Of a DNA stretch of 64,000 bases, positions 12,838 to 24,091 are shown piece by piece. Numbering within the stretch: position 1 is the first letter of the stretch; each line of letters starts with the position of its first letter. The translations under genes and the position numbers were made by a program. This stretch comes from Antedon mediterranea (lineage: Eukaryota > Echinodermata > Crinoidea > Comatulida > Antedonidae), in assembly GCF_964355755.1 (NCBI RefSeq), contig NC_092674.1, positions 11,413,001-11,477,000 on the forward strand. The letters run 5' to 3'. The notes beneath the pieces were generated by a model. That model did no database searches. It was given only the letters and a program-made list of their open reading frames with translations, and had not been told where the DNA came from.

Positions 12838-12983
12838 TGTCCAGTATCATAGGGAAATATAGTGTCATATATCATATGTGACACCACCTGTATCACAGTC
12901 CATAAGCTTATTGATACAAGTGTCGCATGCAATACATATGTTACACTGTATTTCAGAATTAGCATATCATATGATACTGGACA
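12838..12983. repeat. 146-bp inverted repeat
   Basis: Starts TGTCCAGTATCATA and ends with the reverse-complement block ATGATACTGGACA. Inner parts also pair weakly (CATATGTGACA with TGTTACACTGTA). It could be a small palindromic MITE or a fold-back remnant. It lies downstream of CMTR2. Confidence 0.5.
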
Positions 12984-13677
12984 GATAATCTCATGTGGAG
13001 ATGCAGTACAGAAAATTAGTGAATTAAAGGACATAATATTACTCACAGTTTATAAAAACACCATTAAAAAGAAGACTTTTTTACATGATTAAAATTTAAA
13101 ATACTGATTTTAAAATGTTAAAAAAAGTTGAAAATAGAATACAGAGAGCATCAGATTTTTGACAACAGTGTTTTCATAAGTAAGTCAATCAAATGGATTT
13201 TGAATGAATGCCTCAAGGCTCCATATTAAATTGGTAGCTCTTAAAATGATAAAGTGAAGTGCTGAACCTAGCTCTTGTATCGCAATGTTTTAATTTAGAG
13301 GAACCCGTGCCGGCTGACTGACCCCTGTATATATGATATAATACTATCTGTTCAAAAACTGTGCCAACAAGCAAAATGAGTATAGCCTAGACAAGCCTTA
13401 ACCTACTGTAAATTCTAGTTTAATACCTGTTCCTAATAGAGGTTTCAAATAGTTAACGGACGGTATAGGAAATAGCACAATGGTGAGGTTCGTTGGGTTG
13501 GTTGCTGGGGGTGAGGTTAGGTTCGATGAAGGCCTTAAAAACAGCCTTAGGCTGGGTACATAATATACTAATACAGTACAAAGAAATCATAATGTGCACT
13601 TTCATAATATGCAAAGCAGCACAACTATATTACACAGCTATTGCTGTATGTAATCATTTAATAATCTTTTAGACATT
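12984..13677. other. CMTR2 downstream flank
   Basis: No gene seen. On the minus strand an ATTAAA lies within ~25 bases after the CMTR2 stop and may serve as a variant polyadenylation signal. Confidence 0.4.
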
Positions 13678-16600
13678 TCATATTGTACCAGATTCCTGTG
13701 AACTATAATCACTTGTGTCATCCATCATTTCCATGTTGACAATAGCAACCACCTGTCTCATTAAACATGTCTCATTAAAATGGGTCAATGCTTGCTCAAA
13801 TTCTCTTTCTAAAGTAGATAAAAAAAAGTACAAATTTCAATACACATTTTGTATTATTTTATTTTATTTTCAATCTTTCTACATAAAAAAAAACACATAA
13901 GTATAACAGGGGAGTAGTGGAAAAGCAAAAGTAATAAAACTGTCATCTTGTGATGTGCTTAACCAGCCCCTGTCAACTAGGACGATACAATAAAACCGAG
14001 ATTTAATCAATTTAGAAAAATAGATAGAAAAATATGCTATAATAAAAAATTTATTTGAATGAGACTTCTAGATTTAAACAAAAGTACACAAATTTAATTT
14101 AACCCGATTTACAAGTGAACAACATTTTGTAATTTCAATACACATTTTGTTTTAAAGGGGACTTCTAGATAAAAATAAGTACACATTTAAAAGTGCATTT
14201 CGAATTTTCAATCACATACATAAATTTTGTACAGAATTCGAAATGCATTATACAATGCACTATGCCATATATACATTTTCCAAAATGTTTTATCCGACCA
14301 CACTTTACACATGAATCTGGGTTCAGTGTGAATGTTAACCATGAAGAAGAGTACTGCATTGAAAACACCAGTTGAAAAAACTTTGTACCTAATGTAGCAC
14401 TTAAAAAACAATGGTCTGAACATTTCCCACATGGTCTGAATAACTTACCATACAATTCTGACATAGGCAAGATTTGTAGTATGCTTTGGTGTCTTTCATT
14501 TGATGATAACATGGAGCTATACAGTGTTTCAAGATACTAAGAAAAAAAAAGTATTTAAATTAATATCTCATCTTCCACGGACATTTTAAATCTTACTCAG
14601 GTTTGTCATATGTGTTTAAATGACTTCTATCTACATTGAACTAGGGTTGTAGTGTAGGAAAAAAAAAAAACTTGGAGAAATGAAATCTGGAGACTTAAAA
14701 CATGGCCAAAACCCATAGAGGTTTAAAAAAAAAGGAATGAATGAAATTTGCACATCTAATCTAACAATATGCTGATGTGCCTAAGTGCAGTGGCAAAGCA
14801 ATCGGTGCCTTGCAGTAGAACATGAACAGTAAATTTATTCATTATTGAAATGTTTTTTTGTATATTCAAAACAATTGGGAGAAATTGAACCTTTAGCAGG
14901 AGTTAGCAGATCACTCAAGGTCTGCAAAGTTGTATAGAATCTATATACTACTTGCAGTGAACTTGAAACCCAGCATGTAATACAAGTCTGGTGTGGTAAG
15001 AGATGGTCAGCATTATTTTTTAATAAAGATAAATAAACCATAAAATAAATTAAATTATACACACCGATATCATGCGTCCTTGGCAACCTCTGTAGCATTT
15101 ACAAATTATCAAACAGGATGAACTGATAGTGGAATTGGCTTGAAGATTGCATACATAAACCTACACATTAAATTTAATAAAGATATTAAAATGTTCACTA
15201 CATTAATTCATTATAAAGATATCATCGATAAAAATGAAAACATTTAAAAAACAAGCAACAATTGAATATGATTAAAAACTCAGAAGCTGAGCCAAATACT
15301 TTTCAACATGCAGAGAGACGGAGGGTGAACTATTAAATATTTCAGCCCATATTAAAGATAAATGATGACGATGAGGAAATCTGTGAGAATGAGAAACAGT
15401 TTCCCAACCGAGATTCGAACACAGAATCTTCCCGACCATTCAACCACTGGAGCTTTCACAGTATTGTTCAAATTTCTGGCATGGTCTGTTGTAAAGTGTG
15501 GACATTGCAAAACAAGCAAATTACATAAGTACATAAACACAGAGGTTTGGTGTTGTTTAGAGACCAATACAACATAGAAATAAGTGAACAAAATACTTAC
15601 AGTGTCAAATATCTTATATAAAATATACAGAAATCCTGCATTGAATCTTGTAAGAAGATTGTTCACTTGTAGAATAATACAGCCACCATTGGAAACATAC
15701 TGTGGATGAATCAATATTGCAGCGACATTAATAGTTTTTTTGTTTTGATGCGATTATTATCAAGACATTTATTTATTTCCTTCAAATATGGCCCTAGGCC
15801 AAAATAAAATATTTTAAACAAGTTAATGAGAAAGATGATCCTTTCTACAATTGAATGCAGAATAAGGAAACTGAAAATGATGTCAATATTTTTAGTATAT
15901 AACAGTTAGTGAATTAACGCTGATATTTGAACATTTTATAACTTTAATATATTAAATAAATATGTTAAGGGTATAACATGTTCAAATATCAGCGTAACAA
16001 GCATTATTAATGTAAAGTTTAGTTTAAGTGCAAGTTTAAATTATCCTATCATACTAGGTAAAAAAAGACTCATAAAACATTCCAATACAGTTTCGTCAAA
16101 CCACTCAACTTGACTTCTTAGTTGTTTTATCAATCTATTTTGCCTAGTATATACACTGAAACCATATGAAATTCTTTTATTTTTCATTATCCTATCATAT
16201 TTTCATAAAATAAAAATCACTAAAAAACATACTAAATTATACCTTAAGTGCTGTCAAAATACTGGAAACTAACTCCATCTTAGTTCCTTTGTCATAGCCT
16301 TCTGTCTGATGGCCAACAAGACTAAAGACTCCATGAACCCTGTATGTTAAACAAAAGTATTATTATATGGCCAACTAAAAATGGCTTAATTCTCTAATTT
16401 TTTATGTGTAAGCGGAGGTCCATGAGTTGTTTAGAGAGCGCTACCCCTCGATATGCAGTAATGTTTAATAAAATTTTGATTGCGTTACGAAGAATAATAG
16501 GTTTGTGATATGAAATGGCAGGCATTTTTTACGCCATCGTGGATTTGAGGAAGACCGCAGTAAATTTGCAACGGTACACCTCTTAATTATTTTTCCTAAG

Positions 16601-19600
16601 GGTCTACATAGGCTAACAAAAAAACTTGTGTGTGCTTAGTGTGTAGAGAGGTGGCAATGGGACACCTTAACGAAGATCTTTTTGGCACTTTGGGCCTCCG
16701 ATCAGACAAACCATTATTAACTAAATACTAATAGTATTAATGCTCCAAATGTCTAAAAGTGCTTTTCTATATAAAGCTGCATTTTAGATGTTACCTTTTT
16801 TGGACAGCCAGTATTGAGAGTTGTGTATCTATAGATAATGTGCAATGTGTAGATAGGTTGTCAAAAACGTCGTTTTAGAGAGAATAGCATTTTTTGTAGT
16901 AATTATTGCTTCATATCTCTGCAAAACCTGAATGCTTACTTATTATATGTCTGTTGTAGCTGGTTGGTGATACTGCAATCAAGGCCTGTCTTTTCTTCTT
17001 TTGCCAGCTCTGTTATTGCACATCTAGAAATCTAAATATGTAAAATGATGTTGGTAAAGTGTTCCATGAATCTAACACCACTATTCAAAGGACATCCCTA
17101 TTCAGAGGACACTCTTGTGAAACAAGGCGTAGTAATGTATGTATAACACTAAAAAGAGATTTTTGTTTAAAAAAGTTTATTTTAAATTTAATTTTTTTAA
17201 AGGTGGGGGTGTAGAAATGATCTGTATGGTCAACAAATATTTGTGGCTAAAATACAATGCCTTATTATTACCATGACACAACCATGTTCTTCTAATATCT
17301 TTAACACAGGATTTGGTTCTTCAGAACTAGATGAGCAGTTACAGATAATTGTCTGTGAATCTTGTGAAATCTATAGTTAAAAAAAGAATATTGGGTCAAT
17401 TGGTGTGCATAATGTTACTGGTATTGGTCCTGGGAGAACAATCATAAATCATACTGATAAAGTGAGTCAAATGGCCGAACGGTTGTTATCCATCAGACAA
17501 TAGGCCAAGACAAAGGAACTAGGATGGAGTTAGTTTCCAGTATTTTAACAACACTAAAGAGCCAACTATATCGACATAGGTTTGAGGCTGACTCGCTTCT
17601 AGTTCTGGTGGTGGAGTCTTCTTCTCAGATAAGGACTATAAACCATAGGTCCAGTGTACACAGTTTATCTGTGTGCACTTTGAAGAACCATATTACATTT
17701 CGAGTAGGGGGGTTACTCCGGTGACCTGGTTCACAAAATAACCCCTGGGGGATTATCACCTGATGATTGAACAGTGATTAATTTACCATTGGCCTAAAGA
17801 CATAAATGATAAATAATCAAAATAATAAATGAAGTCACACAGTGTAGAGAATTAAATAATAGTCCAACAGCACTTTTGCAGACATTAGGTAAAAAGAACT
17901 TTTAAAGTGAGTGAAGTGTGCCGTGAGTGAGAAATTATTTTTGTCACGTGAAGGGAAAGTATAAAATCACTTTGTAAAGATATCATACTATTGTAAAACT
18001 GTACGTACCCCAGAAAGAGACTTTAAAGCAGATTCAATGTAGGATACAATATCAGGTGTCACTTTACATTCTTCGCTCAATGTTTCTGTTAACTGTGAAA
18101 TACAGATAATATTTCATAACATTCATGGTAATAATACATTGTAATATTATTATCTTTAGCAATGACTTTATTGTTAAATGGGTATGAAATTATAAAGTGC
18201 AAAAACTAAAAAGTTCTGTAAAAAACAATGAAAAATTAAGATATTTTGTCATTTTTGTATACTTAATTGTTACTGTTTCATTTTTATCAACTTTTTAGTG
18301 GAGGTTTTCATCTCTGTCGATTGATTTAAAATAAATAATAAAAAAAAAAAAAAGAAAAAGGAGAAAATGAAAGTCAATGTTGTCACACAAACCTATGTGG
18401 GGATTTGTTGCTAACCAGTGTTCAAACCAATAAATTCTGACAGTCGAGTTTCTGTATTTTCAATATAGTAAAAGCTATAGAAACTGGCAAGAATAAATGA
18501 AAATCAAAGACTAAACTGACAAAAATAAATGGGTCTTAAGCCATTCTTTAAAAATTCAAGAACTTTAATCACAAATAAAAAATGTAAGCGAGTTCCACTA
18601 CATCTTCGCAGCAACTATAAATTATAGTGCCAATTTTTCTGGAGACTTAGTACATTTTTATAAACCCACTTCAAAATAATAATTTGAGAGATTCTGAACT
18701 GGATTGCCGAGACCTGACTTGGCAAATCATTATTCTATTTTTCAAACGTTACCTTTGAATTGGCATGTGCATCTATCCAGTGGCTTATGACATGACTGGA
18801 ACAGAATGGAGAGTTAAGCAATTTCTGTATCTCTTTACCACACGTTTCCTTCCAGTTACAGACATTATTCTCGCATAACTCTCTTGTGTTCTAAAAAAAA
18901 TTCATCAATATTCTATTTGTTGATAACATTCAAAGATATATTTGTTTTAGAATATTTCTTGGTGCAAAGTTTGATAATAGACAGAGCTTTAAGCTCTGTC
19001 TACTATCAAACTACAGTACCATATTTGGGCAAATCACACTTTTTTTGTCAAACTAGTTTGATAGTGTAGAAAAAGTTTTAGACAAGTCTTAGGACCCTAG
19101 GATCAATAGCCAGGCATCTTTACCACCAAGGTACAACTTCACGCCCATATACTTTCATAATTACTGTACTGATCTTCACACTATTTTTGTTCAAATATCA
19201 CTTTAAAAAAGTCTTGTTTCACCTGAAGTTCCAAAACTGTTGGTTCATCAACAAGCTGCATTTCTAATTGGGATATTTCTTGTTTCAATCCCAACATCTT
19301 TTGGTGCCATGACAACTGCTGCTTTTGCATTCTCTCATTAAACGTTCCCTGAAGTCGTTGTTGCAGTGTTTTGCTATACATACACGATTTGACATTTGAA
19401 CTCTATGAATTAAAATTGAATTTCATAAACATTTTTATGGTTAACTTGCAGGATGTTACAGGACAATGCATGTAAAATGGCACATATTTCCCTAGATCAT
19501 GACATAATTGATGGTAATTTGCACATACTCTCTAGATGCAGACCTGGTGTATGCAATGATACTCTCATTTGTATTCAAACAACATAAAACAATCATAATA

Positions 19601-22600
19601 TATGTGTGGGAATATGTGCCATAAAACTTGGCTTACATTGTCACAAGATTGAATGCAAAGAAGAAGTGCAGACCAAAGTACATTCCAATGAGGCTATCTG
19701 TGTGCGACCTCTTTTAGGTTGTCCATAATATGAAAAGGATATGAAAAAAAATTTGCCGAACAAGCTTTTCACTAATTAACAATACCTCACATAATTATAT
19801 CTCAAAGTATACATCATACTACATATACTATATTTTTTTCTATGACCTAGCAATAGTCAAGAAAAATTAAAAAAACGTCATATTAAAAGTAAAAATATAA
19901 CATAATATAATAATTTCCATTTTAAAGATGTATTGTCCCCAAAAAACATGAAAAATGAAGATTAATAAAAAACAGACTTTGACCATTTCGCAGTTTTAAT
20001 AAAATGTTTTCACTTGTAAAAAGACTATTATAAATGGTTACTTACATTCAATTTGACTATTTTTTGCTTTAAATTACTTTTTTTCCAGGTTTTTTTTTCC
20101 ATCCAATTTTTGGTCAAAGTGAATAACTATTTTGTGACATTAAAATGGCATTCAACAAAAACATAAACAAAAAATTATATATTTTTAGGGGAATAATATA
20201 TCTTTAAGTATAATAATTACCGTTACTAGATTATTTTTTACAATCTTCTTTTTTCTTTGCAACATCTGTATTTGACATTTTTCAACAAAGAGTTCAGTAC
20301 AGCAGTCTCTGACATCCTCTGCATACTCTTCGTCGCTGTCGGTCATGTTCTCATACAAGTTTATATTGTTTGTTATCGCTTCTACTTGATGGTCTTTGAA
20401 GAACTTGCAGCAGTCGATTAACTTTTGGATAAATGATGGCGGCAGTGATGGAAATAGAGGACGGTCTGGAGAAGCAGAAGCTAAATACGAAGATGGTGGA
20501 TTAATTTGAGATCAATTGTTTCTTAATGCTGTTCAACAAAATGTATTTTTTAGTTTTCGACAGCTAAACGTGGCATATATGGCTAAAAATGCAGTGGATA
20601 TGTTCACCGCAACGCGAAATAAAAAAAATATAATATCACAAATTATTGAAGAATTTCCTTTAAATGGTATTCATTTAGATAGGGAAATGATTTATATCAT
20701 AATATATACTATTTTGCTATTGGTAAACATACAGGTTGGGGTTGGGAGTGAAAGATGGCTTGTAGCTGAATACATTATCTTTAATAATATGGAATTAAGT
20801 ATCAAGGTAGGTAATGGCTGACTGAAAACATACCGCATCACCAAGGTAGTTCGGAATACTTCAGGATATAATTACGCATTTCTGCAGCCTACACATCTCT
20901 ACATTTTTTAGTAGAATATTAATAAACAAAATTATTCATTTTACTCCAGTAAGTTAGTTCATCTAAGTAAAATATTCATAACTAGAGGGTACTCCGAGAG
21001 TACAAACCTCCGCCTACTGTAAAATTCCCCTACATAAAATGCCCCCTGAATATTTTTTTTTTACATTTTTTTTTATTAGTTCTAAGTGTAAATATGTTAA
21101 CTGCACACTACAAAGTTGTGGATGACAGTGTGGTGTAATGGTTATGTATCCAGCCTCTCACAGTTGAGATCGCTGGTTCAAGTCCCACTGAGGGTTTTTT
21201 TTTTTTTTTTTTTATTTCTTTTTTTTTTTTGGTGGACCTTGATCTTTGACCCTGACCCTTCAAAATGTAACCACAATTATATGATGTGTCATTGATCATT
21301 GTGGCTAAGTTTGGTGAGAATCGGATCAAAACTGTGGTCTCTAGGCAGTAAAATAGTTTTTTGTTAGTTGTGACCTTGACCTATGACCTTTCCCCCTCAA
21401 ATTCGAACTCGTCCGAGCTTTTTGGGCATAGATCATTGTGTCCAAATTTGGTTAGAATCGGATACAAACTGTGGCCTCCAGGCTGTTCACAGACACACAC
21501 ACAAACACACAAACATACAGGGGTGAAAACATAACCTCCTTGGCGGAGGTAATAAAAGAGGTTTCTTACAGAATGCTTGTAAGAGGACAGGAAAGTATTG
21601 GTCCAGCCAACTTCGTCCTTTGTAATTCAAGCAAATGACGTACACTTCAGAATTGCCAGCTTTGCTTGTTGATGGTTTGAAAACATGTACCTTGGGAAAG
21701 CAAATCAGATATTCAAGTAAATAAATATATGAGTATTTAAAACTCAAACTTGTTAGATAAAAAACTATTGCAAAAGGTATTTTCCACAATGATTGAAAAA
21801 TATGTAATTTAAATGGTACCGAGTATCAGGATCATCTAGCATTTCTGCTCTCAATCAGTGGCTGCTTTTGTGTTTTTTTTTTGCTAACAAGATGAGTATA
21901 GATTATTTTAATTATTATTTTTAATCTTCTATTTTTAGGCTCTACAGCTCACTATGTCGGTCGGTTAGTAAACACTAACTTGAGCACGCGACTGCAGCCA
22001 TGTGTATGGCCTTGTTTACTTTATTTGTTTACAGGTAATATTAAATACATGTTATATTTGCTTGTCATGTACTTTTCTAGTTTCTAATTATTTGCAACTA
22101 TGACTTTTGTTTGCGTTTTACTTATCGAGTAAAGTCAACACTCCAAATACTGCTCCAAATGCTGGGCTAATAATTATGTCTGGTGTTCATTATTCTAAAT
22201 GTGTTTTTAATTGCAAAATAGAATTTGGGACCATTTGGTCTGGTATTGGGAGAGATCCCAGTTTCCAGAAAGTCTGGTATTTCAAGATTTGACTGTGTTC
22301 ATTATTACAACAATACTCACCTCCTTGAAACTACAATTCAGTAAAAACATCAGGTTAGCTGTACATGACTCAAACATAGTAAACATCTTGATAACAAATG
22401 AACCACCCTCAGAAAGAATATAGAGGGCGGTAATCATCTCGGAATAATGAAGCTGGGAAACGAAGGTTTCTTGCTCACCTGGATCATTCTGACAATTAAT
22501 ACTGCCATCTGCTGTTACCTTTATTAGTAATTGATTAAAAATAAGTTGTTACTCTTACTTTTACTACCAAAAAAAAAAAACATTTTGAGAAAGCAATATG

Positions 22601-24046
22601 GAATTGTATAGAAATAATGAATGTTTATGAGTGCAATAGGGCAAATAATGAGGTAAAAGGTGGTTATATTTTCAAAGTGAAATAGAACATTTCATCTTGC
22701 ACCAAATGAAATTAACTCAATTCTGATATCTTGCCACAAATAAATTGTGAATTAGTTTACCAAATGTATTTCATCCATTTCTGCTATCTGAGTACGGGTG
22801 AGCAGACCTTCTAAGTTTTCTCTCTGCATCAAATCTCCGCTATCATCCACACCGAAGAACCAATTTGGTAAAGTCTCCTGAATAAACCTATCATCGGCTA
22901 TCATACATCCTAGACTGTTTCCTTCGTAGTAAGGATTCAACGTGGTGCCAACCCAACGCCACTGCAAGTACGTATAATCAGGGCGACTTTTGCAAAAGTG
23001 GTTAAGACTGGTGATGAACGCCCCAGGGGCTTCACAGAGATGGACAGAATTGAGAAATCCTGAAGTGTGTACAGTGTTTGGGATTACAGGATAGAATGTC
23101 AAAATCTCGTGGAACTTACACCAGGCCTGTGTGCACAGTTCTACATGATAGTTACGTCGTAGATGATGCATGGTTTTACCTCCACAGTGTAAAGATGTTG
23201 TGTGTGAGTGCCATTGGCGGATTTCTTTATCACTGAGAGAATTTTTAACATCGTTCAGTTCTGTTTTAAGTTGAAGTAAATCACTGTTTACCTCCTGTGG
23301 TAGAAAAGAAAAAATGATTCAACAGAATGATTAAAAAGCCATTATCTCCAGTTAAAGTGTCATTCCTCTACTGAAGGTGAATACAGAATTTTGAAATAGA
23401 ATATAGGGCATAAAAATGGAATATCGATTAAGCAAATCAAAGTGAATGACAAACGGAAATGACACTGCCATGTAGTGTGCTTTGTATCAGCAAAACGATC
23501 ATACCGTTTCTGCAAGTAAACAAGCGTGTTCTGTGTTGGAACATGCCCATCGTTTGATCGTTCAAGAACTTTGTGTTTTGATTTGCGCTTTCAATGCAAA
23601 CGTCAAGGAAAACCGGCATTGAAGCCTTGCACTTTCAATATAATTTATTTACTCATAAAATTTAGGGTCTGTGCGTCCCAACCACACGCTTTGGTCCGCC
23701 ACTGTACTATACTGTATGAAAACATTTTAAAAATGACTCATGGTAAAAGTACAGATACTACATTACTGAAACAAAAAGCGAATAACAAAAATAAAACAAT
23801 TACCTGAATTTTACCTTCAGCAAACATATCAGAGGGGTGGGGTAAAATACATGGGTTTTCGTCTTCAAAAGAAAACTTTTTTTCAAACTGGGCAGACGCA
23901 GCTAAATTTACACGATCAGAGAAGATCTTTGATGGGGAAGGGTGGTGATTATAACGTGGGCGTTTGGCCTTGTTCTTGACATGATGGCGGTAATGAAATG
24001 GTTCACTCCTAGGCCTAGTAGTAGAATAATGATTAACCTCTGTCAT
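13678..24046 (-). CDS. CMTR2: CMTR2, cap-specific mRNA 2'-O-methyltransferase 2
   Basis: Methylates the ribose of the second transcribed nucleotide of capped mRNA (cap 2). Exons (minus): 24046-23804, 23294-22761, 22518-22321, 21690-21570, 20480-20221, 19402-19223, 18890-18753, 18092-18009, 17370-17272, 17031-16940, 16339-16243, 15699-15601, 14987-14952, 14536-14449, 13808-13678. All have consensus splice sites and join in phase to 799 codons plus stop; the human protein is about 770 aa. The RrmJ/FtsJ-type domain shows the SAM loop HLCEAPGAF (~166-174) and the triad K141 ([11 protein letters not shown]), D263 (VTADGS) and K303 (FVIKMF), so it should be active. [17 protein letters not shown] is near-identical to human. 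The C-terminal half matches only in short blocks, as expected for its degenerate second methyltransferase fold. The 12-codon exon 14987-14952 is the least certain. An acceptor at ~24091 implies an unfound 5' UTR exon. Confidence 0.96.
15370..15480 (-). repeat. tRNA-derived SINE head
   Basis: On the minus strand an A-box-like AGTGGTTGAATGG is followed ~20 bases later by a B-box-like GTTCGAATCTC, the spacing of an RNA polymerase III tRNA-type promoter. No complete cloverleaf forms, so this is a SINE head rather than a tRNA gene. It lies in the CMTR2 intron next to the exon at 15601-15699. Confidence 0.55.
15917..15995. repeat. Perfect 18-bp-arm hairpin in CMTR2 intron
   Basis: ACGCTGATATTTGAACAT is followed ~43 bases later by its exact reverse complement, with further partial pairing inward (TTATA with TATAA). 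Likely a tiny fold-back element; a structured intronic RNA is possible. Confidence 0.6.
17482..17559 (+). pseudogene. Antisense duplicate of CMTR2 exon 11 inside an upstream CMTR2 intron
   Basis: 67 of 78 bases match exon 11 (16339-16243), but on the opposite strand, within the intron between exons 8 and 9. The plus-strand frame reads [12 protein letters not shown] where the true exon reads [12 protein letters not shown]. Similarity stops at the exon's 3' boundary, and SINE-like sequence starts soon after. It cannot be used as an exon of the minus-strand gene. In the pre-mRNA it is an antisense segment about 1.1 kb upstream of exon 11 that could pair with it. Confidence 0.8.
17590..17735 (+). 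repeat. SINE core fragment
   Basis: Carries GTTCTGGTGGTGGAGTCTTC, then GATAAGGACTATAAACCATA and GGTCCAGTGTACAC, matching in order the SINE at ~42200-42510 (reverse strand there). The tRNA-like head is missing. It directly follows the antisense CMTR2 exon copy. Confidence 0.6.
18969..19011. repeat. 43-nt near-perfect palindrome
   Basis: A 21-bp arm (GTTTGATAATAGACAGAGCT...) is followed after a single base by its reverse complement with one mismatch. A further TAGTTTGATAG lies ~35 bases on. It sits in the CMTR2 intron between exons 6 and 7. It could extrude as a cruciform or fold into a loop-less RNA hairpin, too tight for a typical microRNA precursor. Confidence 0.7.
19926..20203. mobile_element. 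278-bp TTAA-family MITE in CMTR2
   Basis: The tip AGATGTATTGTCCCC pairs with the inverted, diverged right tip AGATATATTATTCCCC, and TTAA flanks both ends (19922-19925, 20204-20207). The subterminal GTTATTCACTTTGACC on the inverted right side also occurs in the 30173-32624 element. It ends only 17 bases from the donor of CMTR2 exon 5 (20221), so it could affect splicing. Confidence 0.75.
20985..21560 (+). repeat. Composite repeat with tRNA-like insert
   Basis: Bounded by CAAACCTCCGCC on the left and the inverted CTTGGCGGAGGT on the right. Inside, 21118-21200 has an A-box-like TGGTGTAATGGTTATG and a B-box-like GGTTCAAGTCCC, followed by long T runs. Then come two diverged copies of a block containing TTTGGTGAGAATCGGAT and AACTGTGG, and an ACACAC run. 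It resembles widespread invertebrate SINE-like repeats and lies in the CMTR2 intron between exons 4 and 5. Confidence 0.6.
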
Positions 24047-24091
24047 GATTTTGTTGTCATATCTTGTCAAATAAAATCTAAAAAAATAACG

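Noticed and set aside
14835-15098. 87-codon minus-strand ORF as one long CMTR2 exon
   Set aside because: Only the part 14987-14952 is used in the model. Reading on would add sequence unlike CMTR2 and hit a stop before the next matching exon, although the region between exons 12 and 14 remains the least certain part of the gene.
21118-21200. Possible tRNA gene
   Set aside because: A- and B-box-like sequences are present, but no cloverleaf closes and T runs follow. Better as a SINE head.
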